Positions 63,953 through 64,000 of a DNA stretch of 64,000 nt are shown in pieces (the first letter of the stretch is position 1; each line of letters opens with the position of its first letter). Both the position numbers and the translations under genes were made by a program. The DNA is from Caulobacteraceae bacterium. Its GTDB lineage: Bacteria; Pseudomonadota; Alphaproteobacteria; Caulobacterales; Caulobacteraceae. The stretch covers positions 699,141-763,140 of the forward strand of contig JAUJMO010000001.1 in NCBI GenBank assembly GCA_030446805.1, read 5' to 3'. The notes under the pieces were generated by a model. That model was not told the origin of the DNA and searched no databases. It saw nothing but the letters and a program-made list of their open reading frames with translations.

Positions 63953-64000
63953 CCGTGTGTGAGCGGCGCGTTTAACCGAGCCTCGCGCCGAAGGGAAGCG

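Overview
The window is a GC-rich chromosomal segment of an alphaproteobacterium, almost certainly a member of the Caulobacteraceae (Caulobacter, Phenylobacterium or Brevundimonas type). The main reasons are the adjacent cell-cycle genes pleD and divK, a mipZ division-site ATPase, and an SpmX-like protein (lysozyme-like domain, acidic linker, two C-terminal membrane segments). A perfect CtrA-type box (TTAA-N7-TTAAC) and clpS-clpA fit as well. Genes are tightly packed, with many 4-bp ATGA/GTGA overlaps and several convergent genes whose ends overlap.

Region 1 (1 to about 18.8 kb) looks accessory. It holds an acyltransferase-like membrane protein between two copies of a short palindrome, a Tat-exported S9 peptidase and a CPA-type antiporter. 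A mercury operon follows (merR divergent from merT-merP-small Cys-rich protein-flavoprotein reductase), with a recognisable MerR operator. An exported M20 peptidase, a large alpha/beta hydrolase and a TonB-dependent receptor come next. The region ends with an HNH endonuclease gene overlapping a Tpt1/KptA RNA 2'-phosphotransferase gene and a single-domain response regulator. Broken genes are common here: an IS6-type transposase scrap, an amidohydrolase N-terminus and an Hsp20 gene with an amber codon.

Region 2 (18.8 to 35.3 kb) is mostly housekeeping: SDR, panB-panC, DUF1223, GST and two tandem RcnB-like exported proteins behind the CtrA box. The gatCAB operon follows, with a DUF559 endonuclease gene wedged between gatA and gatB and bounded by inverted copies of a palindromic repeat. 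Then come ruvX, an AEC transporter with a DUF805 fragment, pyrB with an inactive dihydroorotase-like partner, a 2OG oxygenase, plsY and dprA.

Region 3 (35.4 to 38.6 kb) is an island between dprA and topA. It consists of an orphan NRPS with A-PCP-thioesterase architecture and no condensation domain, plus a frameshifted IS3-type transposase remnant.

Region 4 (38.6 to 64 kb) returns to the backbone: topA, a glyoxalase-like protein, DUF3606, PAP2 phosphatase, rnr, Nudix, rpmG, pleD-divK, a ROK kinase, dinB, RidA, DUF482, HIT, lipocalin, clpS-clpA, a phasin with its terminator, a SPOR-fused DD-carboxypeptidase, a J-domain protein, mipZ, an spmX-like gene, mgtE and tRNA-Leu(GAG). Four of these (divK, pleD, mipZ, spmX) belong to the Caulobacter polarity and division network.

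All assignments come from reading translated sequence and motifs by eye. No database search or alignment program was used.
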